Below, piece by piece: positions 12,201 to 23,100 of a stretch of 64,000 nucleotides of DNA (the first letter of the stretch is position 1; the number at the start of each line of letters is the position of its first letter). A program made the position numbers and the translations under genes. The stretch lies in assembly GCA_963281255.1 (NCBI GenBank), contig OY725494.1, positions 186,001 through 250,000 on the forward strand, in the 5' to 3' direction. Source of the DNA: Aphrocallistes beatrix (taxonomy: Eukaryota > Porifera > Hexactinellida > Sceptrulophora > Aphrocallistidae). Under the pieces are notes generated by a model. It was not told where the DNA came from. It saw nothing but the letters and a program-made list of their open reading frames with translations, and did not search any database.

Positions 12201-12868
12201 TGCGCTATATTTTCTGAAAATTTATTAAATACAGTCGCTCCGCTTAATAGAGTCACTGTTTAATCGGGTCAACCGCTTAATCGGGCCACTTTTGGCAGGA
12301 CCGGAATAGCTCTCACACATAGAAGCTAATACAAAATATTTTCGGTTGATAGGGTTCTCCGCTCAATCAGGGAGAAAATGTCCTTTGATCGATATGACTC
12401 TATTAAGCGGAGTCGGCTGTATATTTTTCTTTAAAATTTTCTGTTTAGGAACTAGGCAATGTCGAGAATTCCGATTTCCACACTCTCCTTTCCAGTTCCG
12501 ATTTCATCCTAGTCCTGTGCTCTCTGAATGCGTCTACGAAGGGTCTCTTCGACAAGGACGCATTCTCCAGAATGAAACAGAGCTGCATCCTCGTGAATGC
12601 GAGCAGAGGTCTCGTCTTGAATCAGGAGGAGCTCTACTCAGCTCTTGTCGAGAAGCGGATTCTAGCTGCTGGTATCGACGTGTCCACTCCTGAACCCCTC
12701 CCTCCCTCCCATCCCCTCTTCCAGCTGGACAACTGTGTCATCACACCGCACATCGCTAGTGCTGAGTTCCAGTGTAGAAATGACTTGGCTATCCTGGCTG
12801 TTAAGAATGTATTGAGTGGTATTAATAACGGACACTTACTCACACCTATCGACTTGTCTCACTTATGA
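9256..12868 (+). CDS. GRHPR: Glyoxylate/hydroxypyruvate reductase (D-2-hydroxyacid dehydrogenase), copy 1
   Basis: Three exons, 9256-9495, 10009-10359 and 12449-12868, all phase 0 with GT-AG borders, encode 336 residues (human GRHPR is about 328). The enzyme reduces glyoxylate and hydroxypyruvate with NAD(P)H. Visible features: the Rossmann loop GLGQIG (residues 164-169), the substrate Arg in VNASRG (about R250), the acid pair partner in TPEPLP and the catalytic His in TPHIAS (about H298). Exon 1 starts MQTEESTRKYKVFLTRRVPE with no targeting sequence, so this is the likely cytosolic isoform. Its second intron (10360-12448) contains a separate PARP-fold gene and several MITEs. Exon 2 and most of exon 3 are almost identical to the neighbouring copy 2 while exon 1 and the last 28 codons are not. 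Confidence 0.92.
9805..9985. repeat. CAGTAGAACTCGGTTAGTACGTA-family element in GRHPR copy 1 intron 1
   Basis: Degenerate inverted ends (GTTGAACTCGGATAAGACAT near the left, GTACGTACTAATCGAGTTC on the right) around a core also found at 15042-15195 (AGTACGT, ACCGAGTTGATATTACATA). Non-coding. Confidence 0.55.
10800..10970. repeat. CATTATTTTGGCAA palindromic repeat
   Basis: Inverted arms built on AATATTATTCTGTTGGCAAT, GTGTTTTTTTGGCTAACATT and their complements. Related copies are at 15775-15870 and 60195-60265. Non-coding, within GRHPR copy 1 intron 2. Confidence 0.5.
11459..12088 (+). CDS. Single-domain PARP-fold ADP-ribosyltransferase, intronless, nested in GRHPR intron 2
   Basis: 209 residues in one exon that are essentially one PARP catalytic domain. 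Visible: ELLFHGT (His70, nicotinamide-ribose contact), GHGIYLAPNSSKSHEY (Tyr119) and NYEEIVVYND (Glu182, the transferase Glu), so the H-Y-E triad of active poly/mono-ADP-ribosyltransferases is present. Between His and Tyr is a Cys cluster, LCDSKECSVCSISKIGF, and later the loop APKGFHSVHGKVGGALNYEE. This Cys cluster with a G(F/Y)xSVxGxVGxxLNY loop is, as I recall, typical of fungal and plant PARP-domain proteins rather than animal PARP1/tankyrase. No DNA- or RNA-binding domain accompanies it. It lies on the same strand as its host gene, with its own ATG and stop. Retroposition or transfer are both possible. Confidence 0.8.
   Translation: MLATPIPNPHFIHPKTAESMFYNTFTKNKERNPFLQACFNIEPSQSLLVQYDAYKHVLGEYALNEELLFHGTKVECDIVKTKKLCDSKECSVCSISKIGFKLDKSGTLRPWSRFGHGIYLAPNSSKSHEYTIGSYNVRTLLLCKVITGKKYETYKNMTMLRDAPKGFHSVHGKVGGALNYEEIVVYNDQCILPLAILVYQLEGVDRLIK
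12232..12419. repeat. CAGTCGACTCCGCTTAATCGGG-family MITE in GRHPR copy 1 intron 2
   Basis: Ends CAGTCGCTCCGCTTAATAG and ...TTAAGCGGAGTCGGCTG are inverted copies and TA flanks both sides. Interior shares GCAGGACCGGAATAGCTCTC with the copy at 30868-31021. Non-coding. Confidence 0.7.
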
Positions 12869-13512
12869 GTGTTATTTTCGGTTATTTTATAGACGAATTT
12901 CATATTTTCTAAGGATAATCTTCTCTTTTCAATAGTTTGTTTTTGAATATAATAAAATACTATGTTGGTCACAATCAGGGTAGTATACAGCCCTCCAGAG
13001 ATAAGCTCCTAATCTCAAACCCCTAAATTTTCATACGCCTAAATCGATAAATACCATGATAATACAGGGTAAATTGGGTAATATTCTGGATTTTCACGCT
13101 CCTAAACACTCTGAGGCTTAAAATCATACGCCTATAGGAGCGTCTCGCGCTCCTAGATAATTCCTTGGTCACAATACATTTTGTCCCTTGGGGGATAAAC
13201 TGTTCAAATTTTAGAATTTTACCACAAGGTATGTCTACATAAAATAAGTGATTCGTTTGATGCACTAGATTTTCAGGATGGCAGAGACACGGAAAATACC
13301 TTTTTTGTCCAATAAATTTCATTGCCTAGGTAACAAATAAAACGACGGACAAAAACCCACCTTTTTTAATGGAGTTACTGCTAATAATAAAACAATGTGT
13401 ACATAGGCCTAGAGAAAAAAACGACTTTGACCATATTTCACTTATAATTTGTATTGAATAGCTTTAATTACTCTACAATGGGAAATATCTATCTTATTTT
13501 AAAATATCCATA
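12869..13512. other. Spacer between the two GRHPR genes
   Basis: No gene recognised. CCTAAATTTTCATACGCCTA-type motifs recur near 13020-13150 but I cannot define an element. The promoter of GRHPR copy 2 should lie near the right end. Confidence 0.4.
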
Positions 13513-16387
13513 ATGCAGAAATACCTGAGAATATTGCCTACCTGGACAATAAAGAGATTTTCTGATTTCAATCCTTTGAAGAAGTTTAGTACAATGCAGG
13601 ATTCGACACCTCGTAAATACAAAGTTTTTATTACTACACGCATTCCAAATACAGCTTTAGATCTCCTGGGAGAGAATGGTGGGAATCTGGACATTCGTAT
13701 GAGAGATTCTATTGAGCCGATTTCCCACGAAGAACTGTTGAAGCAGGTTGTAGGGATAGATGTGTTGTATTGCTTCCGCTCTGACACTATAGACAAGACT
13801 GTTATAGAAAAGGCCGGACCAAACCTTAAGGTACGTCATAAGAAGTTTTTAACAAAACTTAGCCAAATTAAAAAAAAACCCCGCATCACCTCACAAAGCC
13901 GTAGTCACCAGGTGTGAAGTGGTCCGGTTGAGACTAAAAAGTGGTCAGGTTGAAACGGTACGGTCCTGCCTCGAATAATCGCCCCCCAAATAGGGTGCTA
14001 AATTATTTCTGTTGTCTCTGAATAAAGATTAATGGTAAATTATTTCCTTCTACTATTTGTTGATTCATTCATGCGGTTATTTCTTGTAAATATGAAATAT
14101 GAATTTCTTCAGGTGACAAATGGTGCTAAAAATTAATAATCACCTCAAGTCATAGGCATCAAGTTTTGGAAAATAAAATAAAACTTGGGGGTGCAAAAGT
14201 GAGCGACTGTAAGGGGGGGTCTGGGGGCTTGACCCCCAGAAAATTTTTTAAATCTTATACGCTTTTAGACTCAATTAACATCATTTTTGGGGTTTAGTTG
14301 TAACCTATAAGTTTGTGTGGAGTCCTGCCATACCACAGCTTCCTCCACTGCCCGGCACCAGGGATCCCACATGCTATAAACCTGGGGGGGGCGGCCCCCC
14401 CCCCCAGGTACCCACACTTGGCGCCTATGGCCCGAGTACTATTCGAGTATATACGATACTCATTAATCTCTAGATAATCTCAACTATCACTGCTGGCACT
14501 GACCATATCGATCTCGTCACATGCAAGAAACTCTCCATCCAAGTTTCAAACGTGCCAGGCGTCCTAACTAACGCCTGTGCTGACTTCAGTATCGGTCTCC
14601 TCCTCTCGGTCAGTCGGAGGATCGCCGAGGCTGTGGCTCTAGCGAAGAGCGGGGATTGGCCCCCTTGGCACCCCATGTGGATGTGTGGTCCCTCTCTCCA
14701 CGGGAGCACTGTGGGCATCGTTGGACTGGGACAGATTGGACAAGCCGTGGCGAGGCGTCTGAAAGGCTTCGGAGTGGAGAGAATACTTTATACTGCAACC
14801 ACACGCAAATCAGATATTGAAAAGGTAGGCATTCAGATGCAGATAAGGATCTTGTACTAAATGATTTCAAACCCCAGTAGCGGCTCCATGGGAGGACAGG
14901 GGGGGCAATACCCCCCCCTGTCCTCCCCAAATAAAGTTACAATCAGGGTCGCTCATTATGAACTAACCTCCTGGAGTCCTGGTCCCAATTTCATTTTTTA
15001 GATAGGATTTGTATTGAATCAAGTTCACTTAATTTGAAGTACAGTAGAACTCGGTTAGTACGTACCCCTCCGGGAAGCGGAAAAAAGTACGTTACTATCC
15101 GTAAGTACGTACTAACCGAGTTGATATTACATAGGAATCTATATAATAAATGAATTTTGGTTCAGAGAAATGAGTACGTACTAACCGAGTTATACTTATG
15201 AACATATTTTTTGGTCTCCTGGTGGTTCACAATAAGCGACCCTGACTGTATAAAGTTGCTTTCTACTTTTATGCATCAAAATGAATGAATAAGAAGATAA
15301 ATTCGATCAAAATTATTGCTCCATAGATAGTTAGAATAGCTGTAGAACGATATTTCAGCGTCTAAGATTTGTAAATTCTCTGTGGTGCAAGACCTCCATC
15401 TAAAATCCTGGCTATGCCCCTGCATTAAAGCTGGTCTTCTAATTCTGGGACAGCCCAATTTAAGTTGGACCCCCTTGATTAAATCTCTGGAGCCACCACT
15501 GACAAACTCCATTCACTATTCTCATAGATATTATAGACAAATGAGTTGCCTTCCTGGCTCTAATTAAACCGAGTATTAGTAGACGCCGTACGGGCGCATA
15601 TTATTATTTGTATTTTAAAATGTAATAATTGGGACTGAATTTAAAATCTAATTCACTACTAATTTAATCAGACTTTGCCAGTTGCCATGCTAGCTTAGTT
15701 GTGGTTAAAGATTTGGACGTGTCATCATCACATAATTTTCTTATGGATGTATCATAATTTTGGCTAAAAACCTGAAGTGACATTATTTTGGTAAATATAT
15801 TCCATAAATTCCATTAGTTGCCAAAATAATGTTAGCCAAAAACACAATTACGTAATTGCCGGAATAATATTACATCCAATTTTTATTTGAAGTTTAATTT
15901 ATGTTACAACAGTTTTGCTAATATCAAACTGAGACACTGGCCACTAGCTGTTCATTCTCCTCTTTTTTTACTTTAGGAACTAGGCAATGTCGAGAAGTCC
16001 GATTTCCACACTCTCCTTTCCAGTTCCGATTTCATCCTAGTCCTGTGCTCTCTGAATGCGTCTACGAAGGGTCTCTTCGACAAGGACGCATTCTCCAGAA
16101 TGAAACAGAGCTGCATCCTCGTGAATGCGAGCAGAGGTCTCGTCTTGAATCAGGAGGAGCTCTACTCAGCTCTTGTCGAGAAGCGGATTCTAGCTGCTGG
16201 TATCGACGTGTCCACTCCTGAGCCCCTCCCCTCCTCCCATCCCCTCTTCCAGCTGGACAACTGTGTCATCACACCGCACATCGCTAGTGCTGAGTTCCAG
16301 TGTAGAAATGAACAGTTAGCTCTTGCTGCAAGGAATATTTTGAGTTGGATTAATGAGGGCCGTTTAATCACACCAGTGGATTTCTAA
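13513..16387 (+). CDS. GRHPR: Glyoxylate/hydroxypyruvate reductase, copy 2, with N-terminal extension
   Basis: Three exons, 13513-13830, 14474-14824 and 15977-16387, phase 0 throughout, encode 359 residues. Intron positions match copy 1 exactly. The first 27 residues (MQKYLRILPTWTIKRFSDFN and on to the internal Met before QDSTPRKYKVF) are basic with one acidic residue and look like a mitochondrial presequence; copy 1 lacks them. A second Met at the copy-1 start position could give a cytosolic form. Catalytic Arg (VNASRG), His (TPHIAS) and GLGQIG are all present. Exon 1 differs substantially from copy 1, yet exon 2 is about 96% identical at the DNA level and the first about 330 bases of exon 3 about 99%; then identity ends abruptly after CAGTGTAGAAATGA. 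Confidence 0.92.
14940..15248. repeat. Nested pair of MITEs in GRHPR copy 2 intron 2
   Basis: The outer element has ends (C)AATCAGGGTCGCTCATTATG and ...AATAAGCGACCCTGACTG, the family intact at 59396-59579. It is interrupted at a TA by an inner element (about 15042-15195) that begins CAGTAGAACTCGGTTAGTAC and ends GTACTAACCGAGTT. The order of insertion is therefore visible. Confidence 0.7.
15775..15870. repeat. CATTATTTTGG palindromic repeat
   Basis: Arms GTGACATTATTTTGGTAAAT and AGTTGCCAAAATAATGTTAG are inverted; followed by ACACAATTACGTAATTGCCG. Same family as 10800-10970. Confidence 0.5.
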
Positions 16388-17218
16388 TAGATATATTTTA
16401 TATCTTAAACTAATTATACTTTCTGGGTTTAAGTAGACAATTATCGACTCGCTTTTTAGAAATTCTCTTTTTTCTTTTGGGCATCTCCACGATATTTAGT
16501 ATATCTCTTATAATAGATGTCTTACTGGCATGGAATGCCACTAGACCGAATTTGGCCCAGCTTGGGACAGACATTCCTTAGTTTCTGAGTTCAAAATTAT
16601 ATTTCTTCCTTTCTTCCTTGTTTATGCGTTAAGACATAAGTTCGCTGGAAAGAGCCGTGTTTACTGACTTTATCAATTAATGCAGATCATTCTGTGTTAA
16701 TTTGTGTATACTATACACTATTGATGGATAAGTAACGCCTCCTATTCAGATTCAAATTACACACAATTATTCCACCAAAAGTTTCAAGTATAAAAGGTGA
16801 CTATAAGAGGTCATTTTGAGAGATATTTTCAATTCACGGTTCCTTCAGAATTTCGTAAGTTATTTTCAATTGAATCATAAATAAACGGTAACACAAGTAT
16901 TTGCGATATGTGGGTATCTCATTTCATGGGAATTTCGTCTCATTGGAGATTAAAATAAAAACGGGATCTAATATGGAAAGAGCGGAGGTTGAGGCTTTTG
17001 GAGTGGAATATGTTGAAGAATAGGTGAAAATGGGGGCTTTTGATTGAGAAATAGGTAAGAGCGAGGGACCATTCAGGAGACGAAAATCCCGTATTATATC
17101 CACATATATATTTTTCATTCAATGAAATATTATGCATTCCTAAACAATACTTACTATAGCGCCTGATCTTAGCGATATACGTATTCCTATTCAATGATTT
17201 AGTAATAAACAAAAGGTA

Positions 17219-17640
17219 TATATACACTGCCTGACCAAAATTATTCAAACAATGCTTTACATAATAAATAGTACTAAAATGGGTCTATCCATCAAGGCTA
17301 ATTCAAACTTACTACGACAGCTAATGCAAATCTGGCATCAAATTCGAAGTCTAAACATTAGAGTCACTGAGTTTAGAAGCCTCCCATATATTAATCCTGC
17401 CTAAAGAGTAATTACTAGCACCTGTGTCACCTTGTGCCACTTGTCATGACCATTATTTATTATGAGAACAAGTGGATCAAGGTGAAACAAGCGATATTAA
17501 TTGCCTTTTAGGCAGAATTGACATAAATTAAGCTTCTAGACTGAGTAACTCGAGTGTGTAGATTTCGAATTTGATGTCAGATTTCCATTAGCTGTCGTGG
17601 TTTGAATGAATTGGCCTCAATAGATAGATAATAACATAAT
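17219..17640. repeat. Large inverted repeat, Tc1-like outer motif
   Basis: Arms at about 17297-17400 (GACAGCTAATGCAAATCTGG, CATCAAATTCGAAGTCTA) and 17520-17625 (complementary: GATTTCGAATTTGATGTCAG, CATTAGCTGTCGTGG). The left border reads TATACACTGCCTGACCAAAA, similar to the ends of Tc1/mariner-type elements. A diverged relative is in a PPWD1 intron at about 23030-23290. Confidence 0.55.
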
Positions 17641-17686
17641 AATATAGTTTTGTGATGATGGAACATTATATCGAGATTTGCACCTA

Positions 17687-17777
17687 CTCTAGGGGTCCGA
17701 ATAAACGGGGGTTGGAATAAACGCGGGGGGTCAGAAGAATTAATAAGCGGGGGCCCCGTTTATTCGGACCCCTAGAG
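17687..17777. repeat. Perfect-armed hairpin (CTCTAGGGGTCCGAATAAAC)
   Basis: A 24-base arm (CTCTAGGGGTCCGAATAAAC plus GGGG) is repeated exactly inverted at the right end (CCCCGTTTATTCGGACCC and on), with about 43 bases between. GTTTATTCGG-type ends suggest a very young miniature element. Confidence 0.7.
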
Positions 17778-17876
17778 CAACCCTTCGATTTTAAAAGTAT
17801 GCAAAATCATAATGATTACGCAGCATTTTGTGATTTTTCTCCATATTTTTTTTTTCCTAAAGACTAGTTTGTTTAG

Positions 17877-19618
17877 ATGTCTCTGATAGAAGTCCCATTC
17901 CAGAACTTCTATTACATTTTCACACTATGGCTCCGCATAATACAATACCTCTATCTCATTCACATCATCCCCTACCTCTCCACATGGTGCATTCGTCTCT
18001 ACATACACGGACTCCGAATGCTGTTTAAAATCAGCAAAGACCAGCTCATACTACATGATGTAAAAATCCCTCGTATCAGGTCCTATAATTCGATAAAAGC
18101 TAGCTCGAATTTCGAGGATGCAGTTAACTGCATTCGTAACGGGATGCAAGCCATTGTTGCTGATGACGTCACTGAGTATTTCACCACACAACAGTTCCAG
18201 TATTGGAATCTGATGAATAGGAACCATCTAGGTTATAGCCAACAGAACAGTCATTGGTTGAGAGTCCTTTTTTGCATTGGTCTGTGTTTTCGTTATTTCT
18301 TGCTTTTCCCTGTTCGTATTTTAGTCGGTCTAACAGGCTTTTTCTGGTTAATCATCTCTTTCGGAATTTTGGGTATGTTATATTCAAGAATTCCACAAGA
18401 TCTCTATCTCTTTCTGAAAAACCAAGCATCTCGAATCACAGGTCGCCTCTTCATAAAAGCGTTCTCTGGCCACATCACCTTTGAATCAACTGAAAATCGT
18501 CCCACTATTGGCAGTATTTGTGTCGCCAACCACACAACACCTCTGGATGTGATGGTGTTGAGTGTTGACAATGCGTACTCAATGGTAGGTCAGTCTCAAG
18601 GTGGATTCTTCGGTCTGTTACAGTGGGCGTGTAGTATTGGGAAGCCTGAAGCACACGTATGGTTCAACAGGTGAGTATATCTGTCATAGTAAAACGTATA
18701 TTGTTTTATTTTTATATTTATTAAGAAAAATTTACACTATGTTTTTTAAGTTCGATCTTAGTGTAAAAAATACACCACAACATTTGGGAGTTACACATGA
18801 TTCATATTTTTTCGGTGGTTAACACCAAGGTATCAACTTTTAAAAACTGAACTATTCACCTTTAGCTACACTCTAAACCGATTTTTTCTTACAATTTCTT
18901 TACAGATTCGAACTGTAAGAAAAACCCTCGATTGAAATTAACATATTTTTGGAATTTTTTACATCACAGATAGTGCGAAAAATAATAAAAACGATTTTGA
19001 CTGTATTAAAATATTTAAATTCTTAGATTTGAGGTCAGCGACCGAATGAAGGTAACACAGCGGCTAAGGGACCACGCCCAAAAACCAACTTCCAATCCAA
19101 TTCTCATCTTTCCTGAAGGCACTTGCATCAACAATGCTGCGGTTTTCATGTTTAAAAAAGGTTCTTTCGAAGTGGGAGCTCCTATACACCCAGCCTGCAT
19201 TAAATATAATCTGGCCTTTTCAGACCCTTTCTGGAATTCTTCTCGTCAAGGATTTCTACTCTACGTTCTGATGTTAATGACAAGTTGGGCTATCGTGTGT
19301 AACGTACGCTACCTGCCGAGATCTCAACGTTTACCGACCGAAAAGTCGATAGATTTCGCGAATCGTGTTAAGAATATCATCTGCGAAAAAGGCGGTCTCG
19401 TCGATATAGATTGGGATGGACAGGTTAAGCGTCAAAAACCGAAGGATTGGCCCGAGGGTATAAAAAAGCGAGCGACACAAATTTCTGATTTGATTCAAGA
19501 AAACACGGAACTTGATGCTACTCCCACTCAAAGGAAACTATCAAAAGAGCCTCATGGTACGAGTGGACTCGTTTATTTCAGTTTTGGCAAGAGCGAAGAA
19601 AATGAGTCAACCAACTGA
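17877..19618 (+). CDS. GPAT4: Glycerol-3-phosphate acyltransferase 3/4
   Basis: Two exons, 17877-18670 and 19027-19618 (the split codon AG/A restores Arg), encode 461 residues; human GPAT4 has 456. The enzyme makes lysophosphatidate from acyl-CoA and glycerol-3-phosphate at the ER, the first committed step of glycerolipid synthesis. The catalytic motif is NHTTPLD (about residues 217-223; most family members have HTSPID) and the glycerol-phosphate motif FPEGTCINN is near residue 293, followed by KKGSFEVGAPIHP and the characteristic FWNSS and TSWAIVC segments. An N-terminal hydrophobic segment (FYYIFTLWLRIIQYLYLIHI) and a long central pair (LFCIGLCFRYFLLFPVRILV, GFFWLIISFGILGML) are the membrane anchors. 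GPAT3 and GPAT4 cannot be separated by eye; an invertebrate pre-duplication orthologue is likely. Confidence 0.9.
18730..18840. repeat. AAGTTCGATCTTAGTGTAA palindromic repeat, copy 2
   Basis: In the GPAT3/4 intron. Left arm TTTTTTAAGTTCGATCTTAG, right side GGTTAACACCAAGGTATCAA. Same family as 9021-9150 and 23650-23795. Confidence 0.5.
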
Positions 19619-20124
19619 TGAGTGTACAGAAGCGTTTGTACTGTTTGTGTGTGTTTACTTTTTATCTCAGAATTTGATCGTTGTTTTAAAGGATATTTAC
19701 CTTGCATATAGTATTTTGCGTTTATTTTCCGTGCTTCATATTATTAATAGTATATAATAGATATTCCGTGGACATGTTGCTTTGTATTAAAATTGAGAAA
19801 GAAACCCATCATTTTTTAGTTACTAATAGGAGATTATGACATGAATTCGTCTAACTTCTTGTGCTTCCCCTCTACCCTTCCTGTCTGTCTCTTTCCTAGA
19901 AAATGTACCGAATTGCACTAAATTTAAACCAGATATTTCTTGAGTTATGTTAGATTTGCACTGAGTGCAAGTTTTGTGAAATATTCCCTTATATGGTGTA
20001 TTGAATAAATTTCAGACCATTTATAACAGCTCTTATCACAACATATTTGAAACCATTATTCCTTGGTAACAATAAATCTTAGGAAAAGAGAGTTTACCTT
20101 TTTTACGATTTAATATCCAAGAAA
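19619..20124. other. Spacer between GPAT3/4 and PPWD1
   Basis: AT-rich with no recognisable gene or repeat. It must hold the GPAT3/4 3' UTR and the PPWD1 promoter in about 500 bases, so the two genes are tightly spaced. Confidence 0.4.
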
Positions 20125-23100
20125 ATGTACTCAAAAAGAGCTAAAATTTGCGTTACCTTTAGTAAAATGTCAGAATCTCCAACTAACGAAGTAGAGGAGA
20201 AGAATATCAGAGAACAGCATTCAGATAATGAGGAAGAGAACCTCTCAAAACGTAGGAAACTAGAAGAGCCTAGTGAGATAGGTCCATCGATCCCTGTATC
20301 CTTCCCGCAAGAAGAAGAAGAACCCAAAAGTTCTAAACGGAAAGTCACACCTCAGATAATACACAATCTATCTGCTCTCCCTTCTAGCATAATCTACGAA
20401 AAATCATATCTGCATAAAGACGTTATTTCACAGGTCAGGTTTGCTGGTAAAACTGAGTTTTTAATCACCGGAAGTAGAGATGGACATGTCAAGTTTTGGA
20501 AGAAACAGTTGCAATCAATCGAGTTTGTCAAAGATTACCTAGCACATACAGGTATAGTATGGATATTATTTGCATTTATCTTACGCTCGTAGTACGCCTT
20601 TTAGCACCTTATTTTTAGTACAGCTCCCGTAGGGAGATGCACTTTGATAGTAATAATCTGAGCCATAGCCCTCTGGATTTAAGGCCTGCCATCTAAATCT
20701 CAAAAATGGACCAGGGATGCAGCCGAAGATGGTTGAACTATTACATGATCTCCCTAAAACCATTAACCACGTATATATGCTGGTAATACATTCCTAACCT
20801 AAGCCTAAGTTGTTAATAATTTTAGGCAGATTATGTATTAGTTAAACCATCTTCGGCCACATCCCTGGTCTATTTTTAAGAATTAGATGGCAGGCCTTAC
20901 ACATATACAGAAGGATACGTCTGAGTATTTTATAAGTTACTACCATTCGTATAAATACATATTTTCACACCTTTTGAAAATATTTTGAGTTAAAAGCGAG
21001 TTCTCAATGGCTAATAAAGGATAATTCAATGTGTAGGTTTCAAATTTCACACATAGGATGTCTAAAATAAATACAATAGATTCCGGATATAAGAACACCG
21101 GTTATAATCACATGCCGGATATAAGAACATTCTACTAGAAAACGGTTGACATATACCTCATATAATTTATGCCGGTTATAAGAACATTATATGCAGTTCC
21201 CAACGGTGTTCTTATAACCGGCATCCACTGTATTTCCCGATGCATTCCGATATTTACATTCACATTCCTTCGGTCTGTCGACCCAAATTTACTATTTTCC
21301 TACTATATTATTTCCTAGGTAATATCCTTGACATGGCCATCACCAGTGATCACCACTTCTTATGCACTCTCGGAGAAGATAATGCTATCAAGATATTCGA
21401 AATTATCAGTTTCGATTTGATCAATATGTTCCTGCTAGATTTCGCAATAACAAATTGTTGCTGGCTCAGTAAGGGTCATGGAACTTCTGTGAAATTTCTA
21501 CTCGCGATTTCTGCAAAGAGTTCTCCAGTCATTTCTATATTAGAAGCTTTTGGAGATAAAAATCAAGAATTCAAACGGATTGAAAATAAACATTCGAATC
21601 CAGTTGTGGTATTTTCGTATTGTTCTGTCTATGATTTCGCCATTTCTTGCGATGAAATTGGAATGATTGAGTATTGGAAATGGGAGAATAACGAAGCAGT
21701 TCTTCCGAAAGAAAGTGTGAAATTTCGTTACAAAACAGATACTGATCTTTATGATTTGTTCAAGAGTAAATCTAAACCTCTTCAGCTCAACTTTTCACAA
21801 AATGGAAAAATGTTTGTGCTCACTGCTTCTGACAAGAAAATTCGAGTTTTTAATACATTAACAGGTAAATTGATGATGCAACTTTGCTTTTGAAACTGCT
21901 CCATTTTCAAATTTCAGATTAGTTATAGCTTCAACTACAGTGTATACACTATACAGAGACGCCATAGAGCCAAATAAAACATTCCTAGAAAGTGTATCCA
22001 CGTAGTTTTGAGGCTAGGGATTACCTGAGGAATCTCCAACGTCTTTACTTTAGCAGTAAAATATTCCTATATTGTCTTAATTTCGATAATAAGCAACAAC
22101 ATACATAGAAGGTGACCATAAACGCTAGAGAATGTATATTTAGCATTTTACTAACAGAATCCATGCATGTTGTTGCTTATTTTCGAAATTAAGTCAATCT
22201 AGGAATATATTTACTTGTTGCCCCCCCCAAATTTTTATTTATTATAAAAAATCGACGCCTATGGTAACTAGTGTTATATAATTTGTCTTAGGCAAATTAA
22301 AATTCATTCTCGATGAAAGTATTGACTTCTATAAACGCAACAAATTGAATTCAAGCGACACTCCAACCATTCCTGATCCACCCGACCATCTCTCTGACAT
22401 GGAGCTAAAAAGGAGGTTAGCTGTGGAGAGAGAAGTGGAGCGAACGAATGACATTCATAACTGGGCGGCGGTTTTTGATGTTACAAACACGCTACTCATA
22501 TACACCTGTATATTAGGTGTGAAAGTGGTGCATGTAGGGTCTGGGACCTGTCTTAAGGTGTTTGGGAAGGATGAAGGGTTCAGATTTATTGATCTATCCC
22601 TGTACCAAGGTGCGTATTAATAATTTAAAATAAATAAAAATTGATTCAACTTGTACTATTTATACATTTTTAGGAATTCCATCCAAGCATAAGACAGCTC
22701 CAACTCTTGAAATGACAATATCAGAGAATCCATCTCTGAAACCAGAGTTACCAGACCCTACTCTAATAATGTCAGCTGCGAAATCTAACAGATTCTACCT
22801 CTTTACTAACCGCGAACCGATCTCTCTAACCGCAGACGAGAATGACAGAGATGTGTACAATGAAAAACCTTCAAGAGAAGAGCAGATTCTAGCACAGGAA
22901 ACTGACATGGACGCAAAAGGCCTACGGATAGCTAAATCAGCTGTTTTGCACACAACGATGGGTACGAATGTAAGATGAAAGTATTGGAAGACCATGGCTT
23001 TGCATCATAAGTAATAATAAGTTGGGTCTATCTCTGGAGACCAGTCAATTACTACCAGAGTTAATGAAATCTAACATCAATTTCAAAATCTACACACTCG

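Larger units (their letters stand above)
16388..17876. other. Spacer between GRHPR copy 2 and GPAT3/4
   Basis: No gene found. It contains a large imperfect inverted repeat (about 17219-17640) and a perfect-armed hairpin (17687-17777), listed separately. The ORFs on the minus strand at 16924-17248 show no recognisable feature. Confidence 0.4.

Noticed and set aside
19611..19640. Second hammerhead candidate (CTGATGAG)
   Set aside because: No stem II pairing and no GAAA follow; it overlaps the GPAT3/4 stop.
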